A DNA stretch of 64,000 bases from Dallia pectoralis. Lineage: Eukaryota; Chordata; Actinopteri; Esociformes; Umbridae. Positions 12,601 through 19,859 of this stretch are shown one piece after another. The notes under the pieces are model-generated. The model was not told the origin of the DNA, searched no databases, and saw only the letters and a list, made by a program, of their open reading frames with translations. How positions within the stretch are numbered: position 1 is the stretch's first letter; each line of letters opens with the position of its first letter. The stretch is from the NCBI GenBank assembly GCA_029465975.1, contig CM055743.1, positions 20,027,220 to 20,091,219 of the forward strand, given 5' to 3'. The translations under genes and the position numbers were made by a program.

Positions 12601-15600
12601 GATGACTGAGCTTCTCACCCTATCCCTCAGGGAGAGGCCAGCCACCTTTCTGAGAAAACCCATTTCGGCCACCGACCGATGAGGCCATCAGGACCACATC
12701 ATCCGCAAAAAGCAGTGATGTGACCATCAGCCCACCGAACGGGAACCCCTCCCCCCCATGACTACGCCTCGATATCCTGTCCATGAATATTACAAACAGG
12801 ATTGGTGACAAAGCGCAGCCCTGGCGGAGGCCAACCCCCACCGGGAACGAATCCGACTTACTGCCGAGGACACGGACACAGCTCATGCTTTGAGCGTACA
12901 GAGATTGGATGGCCCTGAGAAGAGACCCCCTCACCCCATACTCCCGCAGCACCTCCCACAAAAGATCCCAGGGTACCCGGTCATACGCCTTCTCCAGATC
13001 CACAAAACACATGTAGACTGGATGGGCATACTCCCAGGCCCCCTCCAGGATCCTTGCGAGAGTAAAGAGCTGGTCCGTGGTTCCCCGGCCAGGACGAAAA
13101 CCGCATTGTTCCTCTTCAATCCGAGGTTCGACTATTGGCCGAACCCTCCTTTCCAGCACTTTGGAGTACAGCGCTGCCATTTTCACCCATCAGTATTTAG
13201 GGTAACTCACGTGGGGGGCGGAGGCTAGCGCTGCCATTTTCACCTGTCAGCATTTAGCGTAACTCACGTGGGGGGCGGAGGCTAGCGCTGCCATTTTCAC
13301 CCATCAGCATTTAGCGTAACTCACGTGGGGGGCGGAGGCTAGCGCTGCCATTTTCACCTATCAGTATTTAGCATAACTCACGTGGGGGGGCGGAGGCTAC
13401 CGCTGCCATTTTCAACTATCAGCATTTAGCGTAACTCACGTGGGGGGCGGAGGCTAGCGCAGCCATTTTCACCTATCAGTATTTAGCGTAACTCACGTGG
13501 GGGGCAGAGGCTAGCGCTGCCATTTTCACCTGTCAGCATTTAGCGTAACTCACGTGGGGGCGGAGGCTAGCGCTGCCATTTTCACCTATCAGTATTTAGC
13601 GTAACTCACGTGGGGGGCGGAGGCTAGCGCTGCCATTTTCACCTATCATTATTTAGCGTAACTCACGTGGGGGGCGGAGGTTAGCGCTGCCATTTTCACC
13701 CATCAGTATTTAGCGTAACTCACGTGGGGGGCGGAGGCTAGCGCTGCCATTTTCACCTGTCAGCATTTAGCGTAACTCACGTGGGGGGCGGAGGTTTGGT
13801 CCGGGCCCATACCACTGATCTGCAATGCCCTGTTCTTTGCCAACTTTGTCTTGATCGCCAGCCGCCTGCAGGGTGGGAAATTCCTCGCGAGAGAATGGCG
13901 ACGGTTGGCTTGATCCCTTTCCACCTGCATGATACGAGACAAACAGGAATGCAGGTTCAATAGTAAAATACCCGAACGGCGCAGCAGCTAGACAGGATGG
14001 GCACAACGGGAGTGTGAGGGAACCTGGTACTCACCATCTCCTTGTGCTCCATGTGTACCACTGGCCTGTGCCCAGGATCTTGCCCCTGCGGCCTGGGCTG
14101 AAGCCGGGGCCGAAGCCGGATGTGGGGCCTGAAAAAAATTCAGAGTTAAGCGACCAGGTGGCCCTAACCCAACATTGTCACACTAAATGGGTGTGTGGCA
14201 CGTCCGTACCTCTGGAGCTGGCGGGGTTCTCGGGCGGGTCGGTGCAGGCGTCTGTAAAACCACGGGCTGCGGCGACTCCAGCTGCGGTGCTGACAATACA
14301 TCGGTACTGTGAGATGGAAAGAGAACGGTTGTGAGAAACGCCAGATGGTTGTGACAGGTGCGGCTGACACTCAGAAAAGCACGTCAATTAACAGTAGGGT
14401 CCAGTCAGCCATGTTCTACTGCTACTTGAAAAAACACAGCATCTATGCATTCAAACTACTAGTCGAAGTGCTTTAACCAACTAAAGAACCCCCAACAACA
14501 CACATTCCCCTATAAGACCTGGACAAACCTGTCTAGAGCTACAAAAAAGATGTATTGTTGGGTGTATTAGAGCTAGTAACCAAGTAAGAAGATGTGACTG
14601 TCCATTCTTATATTGCGAAGACATTGCAAATATTCATGATAAATTGGATACATCTGAGCATGCGTACAAGTTAAACGTAAGCTTAATAAAGGGTATAGTG
14701 CTGACTGAGAACGGTTTGGTGAAATCGATAAAACCTAGTTCGCACCTCTTTGGGTCTGCTGGTTCCTGCTTGCTTGCCCATCCTGTGCCGTCTTTGGGAA
14801 CGAGCGAGACGTTTGGGTCGTTGCCTTTGTTCTCCGCCTTCAGACTGGGCAGGCTGGCAGGGGGGGGCATGCGCCGCGCGGAGGCAACTTTACCAAGAGA
14901 CTGTAGGCCATGGCGGGGGAACTGATGCAAGGGATAAAGGAGAGAGTCATTAACAGGAAGACCAAACACATTGTCATGGGGGGAACTGATGCTAGGGATA
15001 AAGGAGAGAGTCATTAACAGGAAGACCAAACACATTGTCATGGGGGGAACTGATGCTAGGGATAAAGAACATAGACGTTAGCAGGACAGGCCAGGTTTAA
15101 ATGTAAAAACTCGCGCAATGGTGGAAAAACATCTCCTGGCTACAAGCCGTCTGCCAATTTATACAAAGTTACACACTAACCCTAACCCTACTCAATATCA
15201 GTCTCAAATATATGTCCTAAGGCAGAGGAGAAGCACGTCTGTGTGTTTAGGGGGATGGGAGGGACAGCTGCAGAGATATATATGTGCAAAGCTGCTCCTG
15301 AATAAAACATAAGAGGCGACACACGGAAGTGAAACTGTGATTACAAGTACGGCTCTGTCTGTGGGGTCAGGCTGAATAGTTAGTGGTGCTCACTGGAGAC
15401 ATCCACCCCAGTATATTGGGTTAGGGGTTCTCACTGGAGACATCCACCCCAGTATATTGGGTTAGGGGTGCTCACTGGAGACATCCACCCCAGTATATTG
15501 GGTTAGGGGTGCTCACTGGAGACATCCACCCCAGTATATTGGGTTAGGGGTGCTCACTGGAGACATCCACCCCAGTATATTGGGTTAGGGGTGCCCACTG

Positions 15601-18263
15601 GAGACATCCACCCCAGTATATTGGGTTAGGGGTGCCCACTGGAGACATCCACCCCAGTATATTGGGTTAGGGGTGCCCACTGGAGACATCCACCCCAGTA
15701 TATTGGGTTAGGGGTGCCCACTGGAGACATCCACCCCAGTATATTGGGTTAGGGGTGCCCACTGGAGACATCCACCCCAGTATATTGGGTTAGGGGTGCC
15801 CACTGGAGACATCCACCCCAGTATATTGGGTTAGGGGTGCTCACTGGAGACATCCACCCCAGTATATTGGGTTAGGGGTGCTCACTGGAGACATCCACCC
15901 CAGTATATTGGGTTAGGGGTGCTCACTGGAGACATCCACCCCAGTATATTGGGTTAGGGGGCTCACTGAAGACATCCACCCCAGTATATTGGGTTAGGGG
16001 TGCTCACTGGAGACATCCACCCCAGTATATTGGGTTATGGGTGCTCACTGGAGACATCCACCCCAGTATATTGGGTTAGGGGTGCCCACTGGAGACATCC
16101 ACCCCAGTATATTGGGTTAGGGGTGCTCACTGGAGACATCCACCCCAGTATATTGGGTTATGGGTGCTCACTGGAGACATCCACCCCAGTATATTGGGTT
16201 ATGGGTGCTCACTGGAGACATCCACCCCAGTATATTGGGTTAGGGTTATGTAAAGAAATTCAGTCAGAGAAAAGTTATTTTACATGGCAAGCCTTTCAAA
16301 ACAAATATGTCTTAAAGTCTGTGGCGAGAATAAAAAGGGCAAACGTAAAGTGCCACAACGAGACAAAGAAAACATCTTTTCAGAAAAGATGCGCACTCCA
16401 AACATATGTCAAAGAAAACCAAAAATACAAGAGTCCAATATGATGGAACCACCTGAACCCTATTACATTAATTGAAGCAGTGAAATCACAAATGCAGTCG
16501 CATTTCATTTGGCCAAAGACATGTGCCCAATAAACACGGTGTCAGAGAAAGGCTTCACATTTTTGCTAAACACTCTGGATAAACGATACGTGATCCCCTT
16601 GCGCAATAATTTTTCAAAAGGTGGCACTACCTGCGATGTACCAAAAACGCAGAGGCGACATACAAAGTGATCTTGCCAATTGTAAAGTACTTTGCAACTA
16701 CAATGGATCTATGGTCAAGCAGAACAATGAATCCCTACATGAGTTTGTCTTTTCTTCCTAAAATATATTTACACAAAATTAAATGGCAAACAGTGCCCTG
16801 TTAGAGCTTTGGTACATTTTCTTTATTGTTTTCTTTATTTTTCTTTATTCTTTAAGGAGATGCACTGCATTTTGGTGAATAAGAGGACCTATTTTACTTT
16901 GATGCACAGGAATGTAGTGGAGTATGGACGTAAAAGCAGTTATAATTACTTTGTGTGAATTTTTTTTAATCAATAAATAATCGTGGACTTAATTGTGATC
17001 TCAATATTGATCAGAATTATCACGATTATCGTTTTTGCCATAATTGTGCAGCCCTAATGGAACCACCTGAATCCTATTAAATTCATTCATTCATTTACTG
17101 CCAAATAACAATATAAGAATCCAATATGATGGAACAACCTGAATCACATTACATTCATTCATCGACCAACAATGTGCTAACAAAACAAGTGATGGAAGGG
17201 GATGAAATGTCAATACAACAGATGCATTTTTTTCAATCTGTAGCTCCAGAACCTATATTTAGATTAATGTGTGCTGAAAGTGCTGAAATCAATTCAAAAT
17301 AACCCAATTCAACAAGTGCTGACATACAGGTAGTGTATGTATACATCTAGTCAAAAGGACCCAATACAACAACAAGTGCTGAAATACAGGTAGTGTATGT
17401 ATACATCTAGTCAAAAGGACCCAATACAACAAGTGCTGAAATACAGGTAGTGTATGCAGTGTTTCCTTTAGGATTTTTTTTAGCAGTGGGGGCAGGTCTG
17501 TCTGAACAACCCCCAACCCGCACGCCGCCGCCACCGTTAGATAGCCTAAGTGTTGTCTTTCCCTTAAACACTGTGTAGGTAATGTGAACTTCGCATACCT
17601 GGTCTTCATCAGGGCCGGAGTGGGACTGATTTTCAGCCAGGGAGATGTGTAGTCAACCAGCCCATTTTTTTGGGGTGGGGGGGGCTAATGTAATGTTTAA
17701 AACGTATGCTGTCTTTATAATCTTTACCACCATTTTATTAGACAAATATCAATAAATACAAATAACAGCACTTCTTGGCCTGTGCTTAACACGTTTTAGT
17801 GTGGAGGAACTTCTCTCACATGCCATCCCATCTAGCAACGCATGCCAAAAAAAACTATATCTCAACAATTACGTTCCCTGGGAACTATTGTAGGAACACG
17901 CGATTACGTTACTGGTGACAATCTGATAGTGATTTGAAGTTAAGGCCAAATGGTTAAACAGCTATTGAATTAATAACGTAGAGACTTGTACTTTATAGAC
18001 AGTCCCTAACTATAAGCAGACGGAGGGCCCATATTTCTGATGTTGAAAGAATTGCATGCGTTTATTATAACTGGGATCCACCAATTAAACTGCCCCCAAC
18101 AACCAGAGCACACGGATCTGTGCATGCACACACTAAAAAAATACTTACCAACAGGCTTTTGTGCTTCAAGGCTCTTTCCTTTGTATGTATCAAATAGGTT
18201 GAGAGACGCATACTTTGATTTGCCATCCTTCCCCTTTGCAGTTTGCCCAGAGCGCTCTGACAT
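43..18263 (-). CDS. prrc2a: prrc2a, proline-rich coiled-coil protein 2A (BAT2), 5' ten coding exons; gene continues out of the window
   Basis: Ten exons on the minus strand encode about 685 residues of the N-terminal part of PRRC2A, a large, mostly disordered cytoplasmic RNA-associated protein (known family roles: mRNA binding, reported m6A reading, stress-granule association). Landmarks in order are the BAT2 N-terminal domain (start MSERSGQTAKGKDGKSKY, then PRHGLQSLGKV, then FSREEFPTLQAAGDQDK), a proline/glycine-rich stretch with YLPFPPPYGPQGPYRYP, an acidic HEEIDYSAKLKFSDDE block, and a charged helix ending EEERRAACAEKLKRLDEK. These match vertebrate PRRC2A better than PRRC2B or PRRC2C. Exons are 18149-18263, 14746-14921, 14210-14306, 14035-14128, 13781-13924, 11521-11780, 10501-10732, 6059-6179, 5338-5542 and 43-655. 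All junction phases agree except the first, where one extra C shifts the frame. Introns are packed with repeats. In mammals the gene lies in the MHC class III region; no AIF1 or BAG6 neighbour is seen here. Confidence 0.93.
656..1390. other. intron sequence, no recognised feature
   Basis: This is the 5'-most part (window coordinates) of the 4.7-kb prrc2a intron 656-5337. It is AT-rich and I see no repeat, reading frame or terminal inverted repeat in it. Confidence 0.5.
1397..1520. repeat. hairpin-flanked mini-array (22-bp unit, four copies)
   Basis: Perfect 11-bp inverted arms, ctcactataat (1397-1407) and attatagtgag (1510-1520), enclose about four copies of a 22-bp unit containing gagtactctccgacagaac. 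Each unit also holds the palindrome gagtactc. The stretch lies in a prrc2a intron. Confidence 0.75.
1541..2409. other. intron sequence, no recognised feature
   Basis: AT-rich intron sequence between the hairpin array and the LINE remnant. No clear repeat or coding potential was seen. Confidence 0.45.
2410..3355 (-). mobile_element. 5'-truncated LINE, L2/CR1-like, with a broken reverse-transcriptase C-terminus
   Basis: The minus-strand frame at 2844-3245 contains SYRYLGIHLDNLLSWSDHVE and MTAWFGNLSIQSKSKLQRLV. This is the post-catalytic thumb and C-terminal part of fish L2/CR1-type reverse transcriptases. The 3' part (2410-2480) carries the usual tttattgtcccctaggggaa fish LINE tail. The catalytic core is absent, so the copy is 5' truncated and dead. 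It lies in a prrc2a intron and is transcribed in sense with the gene. The exact clade is not certain. Confidence 0.75.
3389..4195 (+). mobile_element. non-autonomous hAT transposon (807 bp) with exact 8-bp target duplication
   Basis: The ends are TAGGGCTG (3389) and CAGCCCTA (to 4195), with longer imperfect inverted similarity inside. The flanks are a perfect 8-bp duplication GCAACGAT at 3381-3388 and 4196-4203, the hAT hallmark. The element carries one BED-finger reading frame and no catalytic core. Confidence 0.92.
3503..3925 (+). CDS. BED-type zinc-finger N-terminus of a hAT transposase (140 aa, catalytic part missing)
   Basis: The intact frame has CKICFTMVSAPVGNTTNLFN followed by HLKINH, giving the C-x2-C ... 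H-x4-H spacing of a BED finger, and then a Thr/Lys-rich tail ending TFNSAI. In full hAT transposases this domain binds the element ends. The RNase-H-like catalytic domain and the C-terminal dimerisation domain are absent. The copy lies inside the inverted repeats of the 807-bp element. The start is uncertain; the first in-frame Met is used. Confidence 0.75.
   Translation: MPRSQMTQTRNLACSRRLNSLSQHCQQGVWWCHLKNSMRVKIAEGETHHLVNKKGRVNFVVWQMLRFEQSDVEQKQVICKICFTMVSAPVGNTTNLFNHLKINHKVPYDKLKVKNINEKSRATTPTATQLSMKDTFNSAI
4430..4735 (-). pseudogene. Tc1-like transposase N-terminal fragment, frameshifted
   Basis: A minus-strand frame begins MVHRELPKHQRDLIVKRDQS and continues GVGYKIMSKAL, the first helix-turn-helix of Tc1-type transposases. 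A second frame in the same stretch gives PRTGRPSKIDEKTRRKLFKE, the GRPxK linker and second HTH. At least one frameshift separates them. No DDE domain or inverted repeat is visible nearby. Confidence 0.8.
4736..5165. other. intron sequence, nothing recognised
   Basis: AT-rich intron sequence between the Tc1 fragment and a short tandem repeat. No feature identified. Confidence 0.4.
5169..5249. repeat. 19-bp tandem repeat, four copies
   Basis: The unit agccccacgggttacaggc is repeated four times almost perfectly, about 90 bp downstream (gene sense) of the ninth coding exon of prrc2a. Confidence 0.9.
5338..5542 (-). CDS. prrc2a: prrc2a ninth coding exon
   Basis: The acceptor is GTTTCTCCAG and the donor ATCAG|GTATAA; phase 2 in, phase 0 out. 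It codes for REIQRAQQGPTQMVLRSRAS and then a Gly/Pro-rich segment with GWGEDGATSGWGGQGTP. The sequence is weakly conserved against mammals, but the phases fit both neighbours exactly and the composition fits the disordered linker before the charged helix. Confidence 0.83.
5543..6058 (-). other. prrc2a: short prrc2a intron, no insertion recognised
   Basis: A 516-bp intron between donor 6058 and acceptor 5543. Both splice sites are canonical. No repeat or transposon was seen, in contrast to the other large introns. Confidence 0.7.
6059..6179 (-). CDS. prrc2a: prrc2a eighth coding exon
   Basis: The acceptor is TTTCAAACAG and the donor CCACG|GTATGT; phase 1 in, phase 2 out. The exon codes for GAHEEIDYSAKLKFSDDEGE and a long acidic run, then ERPERIEGKNVP. 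This matches the AHEEVDYTEKLKFSDEE block of PRRC2A. The intron before it is 4.3 kb, nearly all satellite and transposon sequence; the intron after it is only 516 bp. Confidence 0.92.
6245..6935. repeat. about eleven tandem copies of a 63-bp transposon-end unit
   Basis: Each unit carries ccggactataagtc, then catcagtcaaaatatg and gtcatgacgaggg. The first copy begins cgtattttccggactataag, the usual outer end of a fish pogo/Tigger-type element. The subterminal part of the transposon has therefore been tandemly amplified. The array ends about 65 bp upstream (gene sense) of the acceptor of the prrc2a exon at 6059-6179. Confidence 0.85.
6936..8030 (-). mobile_element. pogo/Tigger-like element remnant
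   Basis: This stretch adjoins the amplified end repeats and holds a pogo-type HTH reading frame at 7242-7496 on the minus strand. Near 8000-8030 the motif ctataagtcgcag recurs, but in the same orientation as the left-hand copies rather than inverted. The right end is therefore rearranged or lost. It lies inside a prrc2a intron. Confidence 0.65.
7242..7496 (-). pseudogene. pogo/CENP-B-type helix-turn-helix fragment of a transposase
   Basis: The frame begins METHQQTSASATVIKYAAEN and continues RAAERKFGVSEKLVRDWRK. This is the first HTH of pogo/Tigger transposases, followed by a MKKTKKSNRG linker and the start of the CENP-B-type domain (ALEERV). It then ends, so the second HTH and the DDE core are missing. 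It is a DNA-binding fragment only. Confidence 0.78.
8031..10446. repeat. 46-bp satellite, about 52 copies
   Basis: The unit reads ttaggcatataccaggcata then tgagaatatctatta then gatgtggtata. Variants (caggca/cgggca, catatg/caaatg, agatg/agctg) recur in blocks, for example similar multi-unit patterns from about 8365, 8785 and 9325, so there is higher-order organisation. The whole array lies in one prrc2a intron and stops about 54 bp from the donor of the exon at 10501-10732. Confidence 0.95.
10501..10732 (-). CDS. prrc2a: prrc2a seventh coding exon
   Basis: The acceptor is TTCTCTCCCAG and the donor GGGCAG|GTGAGC; phase 0 in, phase 1 out. The exon begins MYTPYLPFPPPYGPQGPYRY, almost identical to mammalian PRRC2A, and contains RPSILKQDDLKELDELDHQD and DEGWAG. 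This run of motifs separates PRRC2A from the B and C paralogues. A 46-bp satellite array ends about 54 bp beyond the donor. Confidence 0.94.
10733..11520 (-). other. prrc2a: prrc2a intron without recognised repeat
   Basis: A 788-bp intron with canonical ends (GTACGT donor, CTCTCCCAG acceptor). It is AT-rich and no mobile element was seen. Confidence 0.6.
11521..11780 (-). CDS. prrc2a: prrc2a sixth coding exon
   Basis: The acceptor is TCTTCTTAG and the donor CATTT|GTACGT; phase 1 in, phase 0 out. Joined to the previous exon it gives RPPHMTSWREGGGRA, the family (T/S)WR(D/E)GGGR motif. Then come a Gly/Glu-rich part, a glutamine run and a proline-rich part ending FPQYRGIMPSF, corresponding to FPPYRGMMPPF in mammals. 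The intron before it (11781-13780) holds a LINE and a minisatellite. Confidence 0.9.
11781..12269 (-). other. prrc2a: prrc2a intron sequence 3' of the LINE
   Basis: Unique-looking AT-rich sequence between the acceptor at 11781 and the LINE. No feature recognised. Confidence 0.5.
12270..12285. repeat. target-site duplication, left copy
   Basis: The 16-bp agcgctgccattttca is repeated exactly at 13170-13185 and brackets the LINE at 12286-13169. The same 16-mer is part of the neighbouring 57-bp minisatellite unit. Confidence 0.85.
12286..13169 (-). mobile_element. 5'-truncated, internally deleted fish LINE (I/Nimb-like)
   Basis: The 3' end at 12286 has the tctcatctca simple tail and the common fish sequence cttatccggggtcgggtcgc. 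Two minus-strand frames belong to the ORF2 polyprotein. 12620-13186 covers reverse-transcriptase motifs from a CGFRPGR block through FVDLEKAYDRVPWD, LRQGCALSP and LLFADDVVL. 12307-12672 covers the C-terminus with LRWFGHLVRMPPG and GRPRTRWRDYISTLAWERLG. An internal deletion with frameshift joins the FADD region directly to the C-terminal part. It is flanked by an exact 16-bp target duplication. Assignment to the I/Nimb group is from memory of similar fish elements. Confidence 0.85.
13186..13795. repeat. 57-bp minisatellite containing a prrc2a splice donor in every unit (about 11 copies)
   Basis: The unit includes gcgctgccattttcacc, a short spacer, atttagcgtaactcacgtgg and ggggcggaggcta. Read on the minus strand, each copy holds CCCCCCAC|GTGAGTTACG, identical to the real donor of the exon at 13781-13924. 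The gene-proximal copy is that donor. The array has spread the exon end and donor into the intron. The period of about 57 bp is a multiple of three. Confidence 0.93.
13781..13924 (-). CDS. prrc2a: prrc2a fifth coding exon; its donor is the first unit of a minisatellite
   Basis: The acceptor is TCTCGTATCATGCAG; phase 1 in and phase 1 out. The exon contains PFSREEFPTLQAAGDQDK, the signature of the BAT2 N-terminal domain, and ends YGPGPNLRPP. The donor CCCCCCAC|GTGAGTTACG and the last dozen exon bases are the first copy of a 57-bp tandem repeat that continues into the intron. Read-through past the donor reaches TAA five codons later. Confidence 0.92.
14035..14128 (-). CDS. prrc2a: prrc2a fourth coding exon
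   Basis: The acceptor is AATTTTTTTCAG and the donor GATG|GTGAGT; phase 0 in, phase 1 out. The exon encodes an Ala/Pro-rich stretch followed by RSWAQASGTHGAQGD, which matches the family motif (K/R)SWAQAS.THGAHGDG. Only an 81-bp intron separates it from the previous exon. Confidence 0.87.
14210..14306 (-). CDS. prrc2a: prrc2a third coding exon
   Basis: The acceptor is CCATCTCACAG and the donor GAG|GTACGG. The exon enters in phase 2 (completing AG|T, Ser) and leaves in phase 0. It codes for a poorly conserved proline-rich linker, including STDVLSAPQLESPQP and ending RTPPAPE, which aligns in position with the proline-rich stretch after the SDPKSSD segment of mammalian PRRC2A. Its identity rests on phase, position and composition rather than strong motif conservation. 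Confidence 0.82.
14746..14921 (-). CDS. prrc2a: prrc2a second coding exon, with a frame problem at its 5' end
   Basis: This exon codes for PRHGLQSLGKVASARRMPPP and ENKGNDPNVSLVPKDGTGW, the most conserved part of the BAT2 N-terminal domain. The acceptor is a pyrimidine tract ending TTGCATCAG; the donor is AAAGAG|GTGCGA, phase 2. The previous exon leaves one base, so two bases are needed before the CCC of PRHG, but the exon starts TTCCCCCGCC with five C (14915-14919). One C too many shifts the frame and gives a stop after about ten codons. With four C the junction would read V-P-R-H-G, as in mammals. Either this is a homopolymer error or the gene uses the tandem copies of the acceptor 64 and 128 bp upstream. 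Confidence 0.9.
14921..15065 (-). repeat. 64-bp tandem triplication carrying the prrc2a acceptor
   Basis: On the minus strand the block TTATCCC(T/A)(T/A)GCATCAG|TTCCCCC occurs three times, with exon-side boundaries at 14921, 14985 and 15049 (exact 64-bp spacing). Each copy has a pyrimidine-rich tract before the AG. The outermost copy is preceded by TGCTAACG, a strong branch-point match. The triplication lies at the 5' edge of the second coding exon. Confidence 0.92.
15388..16247. repeat. 41-bp minisatellite, about 21 copies
   Basis: The unit is gggttaggggtgctcactgg followed by agacatccaccccagtatatt. Variants are tgctc/tgccc and gggttatggg. It lies in the prrc2a intron 14922-18148. A reading frame through it at 16000-16443 is a repeat artefact. 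Confidence 0.95.
16440..17056 (+). pseudogene. hAT transposase remnant, frameshifted, with right terminus
   Basis: Three plus-strand frames between about 16480 and 16790 give DMCPINTVSEKGFTFLLNTL, DKRYVIPLRNNFSK and YFATTMDLWSSRTMNPYMSL. These are typical of the region around the first catalytic Asp of hAT transposases (MDLWSSR). The element ends at CAGCCCTA (17049-17056). The left terminus is not visible and the copy is deleted and frameshifted. Sequences around both sides share tggaaccacctgaa, an older local duplication rather than a clean target duplication. Confidence 0.72.
17300..17450. repeat. about 57-60-bp tandem repeat, 2-3 copies
   Basis: The unit contains gtgctgaaatacaggtagtg and tatacatctagtcaaaagga. 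It lies in the prrc2a intron. Confidence 0.85.
17457..17573. mobile_element. possible 117-bp MITE
   Basis: It starts cagtgtttcc and ends ttaaacactg, a short inverted terminal match like that of many hAT ends. No clean target duplication is seen. A second hAT-like terminus, cagggccggagtgggac, begins at about 17613 without a recognised partner. Confidence 0.35.
18149..18263 (-). CDS. prrc2a: prrc2a first coding exon (start codon)
   Basis: The exon codes for MSERSGQTAKGKDGKSKY and on through LNLFDTYKGKSLEAQKPV. This is the conserved N-terminus of the BAT2 family, closest to PRRC2A. The ATG at 18263-18261 has a purine (G) at -3. The donor is TTG|GTAAGT and the exon ends in phase 1 (one base, G, of the next codon). 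An acceptor CTCTGCCAG lies upstream, so the exon probably begins at 18300 with 37 nt of 5' UTR, and a noncoding first exon must lie further upstream. The reading frame runs on past the donor into KYFF, which is intron. Confidence 0.93.
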
Positions 18264-19859
18264 TGCGCTGTCCGCTCATTGAGTATGGTGAGCCCTGAGA
18301 CTGGCAGAGAGATGAGGTTAAGACATTGGACACCATGTAGCTATGCAGCACTCAAGGTAACAGCAGAGATGCATTGACACCAGTTCTAAACACAGGGGAA
18401 ATACTATTGTGCTGTTGAGAGGGGCACTTAACATTAAATGCTCTTGTTAGTCACTAGTACATCTGCTAAATGAGTAATAGGTTAAAAAAAGTCAATAACA
18501 GAGAACAGTGTGTGTGACCAAGGACATTGTACAAGTTAAAACTGCCACTAGCACACATCACAGAAAATACTAGGCTAACAACAATGCAATCCATAGCACG
18601 GTTTCCATGGTGATGCATTATAAATGATGTTCAGTTCTTGGTCTGTCTTGAGAGGGGTTGCCTCCATGGCAACAACAGGGATGAACCAATTCTGCTGCTC
18701 ACCAAAAACAGCAACTGGGCAAACATCTGTCCATTTTGCTTCAAGACTTGGCAATAGTAAGATTTGTTGTGTCTGGAAACCATGCGAAAAACATGAATTT
18801 GTAGAAAATGCACGGAATTTCTTTTGTGAAATGACATTTGACCATGCTGGAGGTCATTTACTAGCTACACAATAAGTGGACAAATCTAGTTTTAGGAATC
18901 AACCCAACTATGATCCCATGTAGCGCCACTGGAAAAACATAGTAGCATGGAACAGACGGACAGGGAATAAAATTCCAGGGACCACAAAAAAGTACAAATG
19001 TATGCACACAATGGTAAATTATGCTAAATAGCATGCAATTATATTCATAAATATACCCAAATTTGCTGCCCGGGAAATATTGCCAAAAAAAAGTCTGCAT
19101 CAATGAGCTCATGCAAGAGAGGCAAATGAAGCAGTGACACAAACCGAGTTTTCATCCATGGCAACCTAACAGTGTCAGTCTTAGATTAGTCTTAAATTGA
19201 TCAATGCAAACCACCACAGCAACTGGCAAAATAGCATGACCCGTTTAAAGACTGTAACAACATTATTATTCAGTTACTTAACCACCACAACCTATTTACA
19301 CACCTGAAACATGGCTTCTTGAATCCTCCCCGCACCCATAACTCGCGCGTGCATCAATACGCCGAAAAGATTACAAAAATACGTCGTCATGGGATGGCCG
19401 GCAAACTACATGCAGGGATTAACTGGGCAACTAAGCATGCACGCAATCACTGCAATACACCACGAACCGGCCTGGTATTGGTGACAAATTAATTCAGGGC
19501 AAACATGACATCCTCAGAACCACAACAGCTAACTAACAGGGAGATTAAAGTTACAAAAGTGCGTGTTTCAACACAGTACATCGTCCAACCATACGCTTCA
19601 ATAAAATTGCTCACATACTTCACTATTATTAAATGTGTTATTAAATGTGAAAAGCTAACAATTGCGGCCTCCAAATTCACGATGGGAGGGGGACTGCGAT
19701 GTTTCGTAACGTACTATAACCGACTACGTTGCGGGGCTGAAATTAGCTGAGTGATATTCCTCGTTCAAAGACAGTGGACAACGTCAATCATAATTTTATT
19801 GCAACACGATAACGTGGATTATATACAGTCCAATAATAGGAACAGACAATATTAGACAT
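18264..19859 (-). other. prrc2a: 5' UTR intron / upstream sequence of prrc2a
   Basis: No protein-coding signal was found. A possible acceptor at 18301-18302 (gene sense CTCTGCCAG) supports a spliced 5' UTR. A possible donor, TTTCAG|GTGTGT, lies near 19300. No transposon was recognised in this part. Confidence 0.4.

Noticed and set aside
15388..16247. True telomeric repeat because of gggttaggg
   Set aside because: The hexamer occurs only once per 41-bp unit and is embedded in unrelated sequence; not a (TTAGGG)n tract.
16000..16443. 147-codon plus-strand frame as a gene
   Set aside because: The first half is translation of the 41-bp minisatellite and the rest has no recognisable domain or splice support.
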